NCBI GenBank assembly: GCA_021613335.1
Contig: JAJTWR010000365.1
Span: forward strand, 1,268,501 to 1,332,500
Direction: 5' to 3'
Source of the DNA: Whitmania pigra
Lineage: Eukaryota; Annelida; Clitellata; Hirudinida; Haemopidae
DNA length: 64,000 bases
The notes under the pieces were generated by a model that saw only the letters and a list, made by a program, of their open reading frames with translations, did not search any database and was not told the origin of the DNA. The position numbers were made by a program, and so were the translations under genes. Positions 62,888 through 64,000 of this stretch are shown one piece after another (positions within the stretch are counted from its first letter, which is position 1; every line of letters begins with the position of its first letter).

Positions 62888-64000
62888 TGAAATAACCCGG
62901 GGGTCCGCAAATAAGTAAGTTAACTAATAAGTTTATTAGAGCAGGTATTCAGTTAACGGAACTGAATAATAGAAGTTAAGTGTTTAAGGAATGAGGTACT
63001 TAAGGATGCAAATGGATATTTGGGCTTCCAAGTTGTCTTGATTCTCTTTGTTTGTCAGGTGATTATCGAGAATGTTTTTCTGTAGCAAAAATAGATCCCA
63101 CGTGCCCGAAAAGGATGCCGAATATAATTAAATAGAAATTTAATTATTTTAGCAATATAAACTTAATTAATTTCCAAAAATCTAAGTTTACAACATTACA
63201 CCCTCCTTAAATCTGTTCGTCCCGAACAGACTGCTGCTCCCCGTGGTACTTCGCCAGCCGGCGAATGTGTGCCACCTTCATTTTTACTCTCGGGACACAA
63301 TCTCTTACACGGTGTCCATGTATCACCATTGTTTCAATGCGAGCCCGTCCACCTCTCGCATCTCTATTAAAACGCTTGCTGAAAAAGATCAGCAAAACAA
63401 ACAACAGCACTAAAGGCTCGCCCCGAGTCTCCGACGACCTCCGAAGGCCAGAAAGCCCGCCCTGGCTGAGAACTCCACAAATAAACTCCTCAGACATTGA
63501 TCCAACCTTATCAACCACGTACTCACGACCGCCGAGTACTTCACCGCCAACATCCCCACTCTCAGTTACAATGACATCCGCAGCTCCTACCTCGACGACA
63601 TCCACAGCTGAATCGAATTCGGAAACCCCCAACTCAAATCGCTCGCCACTGCTCTCCAGGTCCAGTCCCTCCACTGATTCCTCAACGCGAGGAGGCTCCA
63701 CTCTGGTCTCTACCAAAGTCCCTCCTTCAATTATTTCCTCGGTTTTCTCCACAACCGACACCAACGAGGCAATCGTGCACGGAACTGGCTCATTGGGCAC
63801 TGGCGCGATCTCTTTGGGGTTTGCAAAACTCTCCCTCAGCTCACCGTTGTCCTCATTCTCAACATTTATTGGGAGCTCCACTAATGGACTGTCCCCGTCA
63901 ACTATCAAACTGGCCTCACTCACTTCAGCAAAGGTCACCTCAGCAAAGGTCTCCTCAGCACCGTTCTCCTCACCCAGATCTTCCCTCAGCTCTTTTCCCG
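62888..64000 (-). mobile_element. LTR retrotransposon, 3' LTR and internal end (runs off the window)
   Basis: The 3' LTR is 62888-63195 (308 bp; TG...CA ends), preceded by ATAT on the left. On the minus strand a purine-rich tract (AAGGAGGG) lies just upstream of it, as expected for the polypurine tract. Upstream is an open frame from the window edge to 63207. It is acidic and Val/Glu-rich, then has a hydrophobic segment (LVLLFVLLIFF), a basic stretch (KRFNRDARGGRAR), and a C-terminus of HGHRVRDCVPR to SVRDEQI. No enzymatic domain is visible. It could be the end of pol or a third, membrane-protein-like ORF. It is inserted in or near the 5' half of the SLC23-type gene. Confidence 0.8.

Overview
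The window is AT-rich animal DNA: intron-split genes with GT-AG borders, long AAT/ATT microsatellites, tRNA-derived SINEs, hAT, Ty3/Gypsy and non-LTR elements. The intronless Toll-like receptor has two LRR-Cys-cap clusters (the 'multiple cysteine cluster' type most common in protostomes), so an invertebrate is likely. I cannot name the phylum from sequence alone.

Layout. 0.5-1.1 kb: AAT microsatellite. 3.9-6.0 kb (+): a decayed member (A) of a multigene family described below. 8.2-10.3 kb (+): single-exon Toll-like receptor. 11.7-17.0 kb (+): two family cassettes (C and D), probably one gene. 18.0-20.5 and 22.7-25.2 kb (-): single-cassette genes E and F, with a MITE between them. 26.2-31.4 kb: non-LTR reverse transcriptase, CCCGTC-rich inverted repeats, microsatellite and a decayed Gypsy copy. 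34.0-34.6 kb (+): stefin (type 1 cystatin). 35-37.9 kb: solo LTR, retroelement fragments, and a hAT element nested in a second Gypsy copy. 38.6-41.0 kb (+): seven-exon homocysteine S-methyltransferase. 43.7-47.4 and 54.2-58.0 kb (-): double-cassette genes G and H, near-identical and 10.54 kb apart. Upstream of each lies an SLC23-type nucleobase/ascorbate transporter: a pseudogene (49.2-53.0 kb) and an apparently intact partial gene (60.0-62.8 kb). 62.9 kb to the end: 3' LTR and internal sequence of an LTR retrotransposon.

The most notable content is the multigene family, which I do not recognise as named. Each cassette is five exons (about 240-280 residues) of beta-propeller-like repeats. Every member has the same intron phases (1,1,2,1,2,1). 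Members with a visible first exon have a signal-peptide exon, and a final exon carries a Ser/Thr-rich stalk and/or a hydrophobic GPI-type tail. Because the cassette is phase-symmetric (1-1) it can be duplicated in frame, and G, H and probably C-D have two. Exon lengths sum to multiples of three in every complete model: C 770 aa (C-D 1071 aa), E 341, F 339, G 580, H 591. I infer secreted, surface-tethered proteins. A recognition or immune role is only suggested by the neighbouring Toll-like receptor and by the family's tandem growth, stalk variation and gene conversion.
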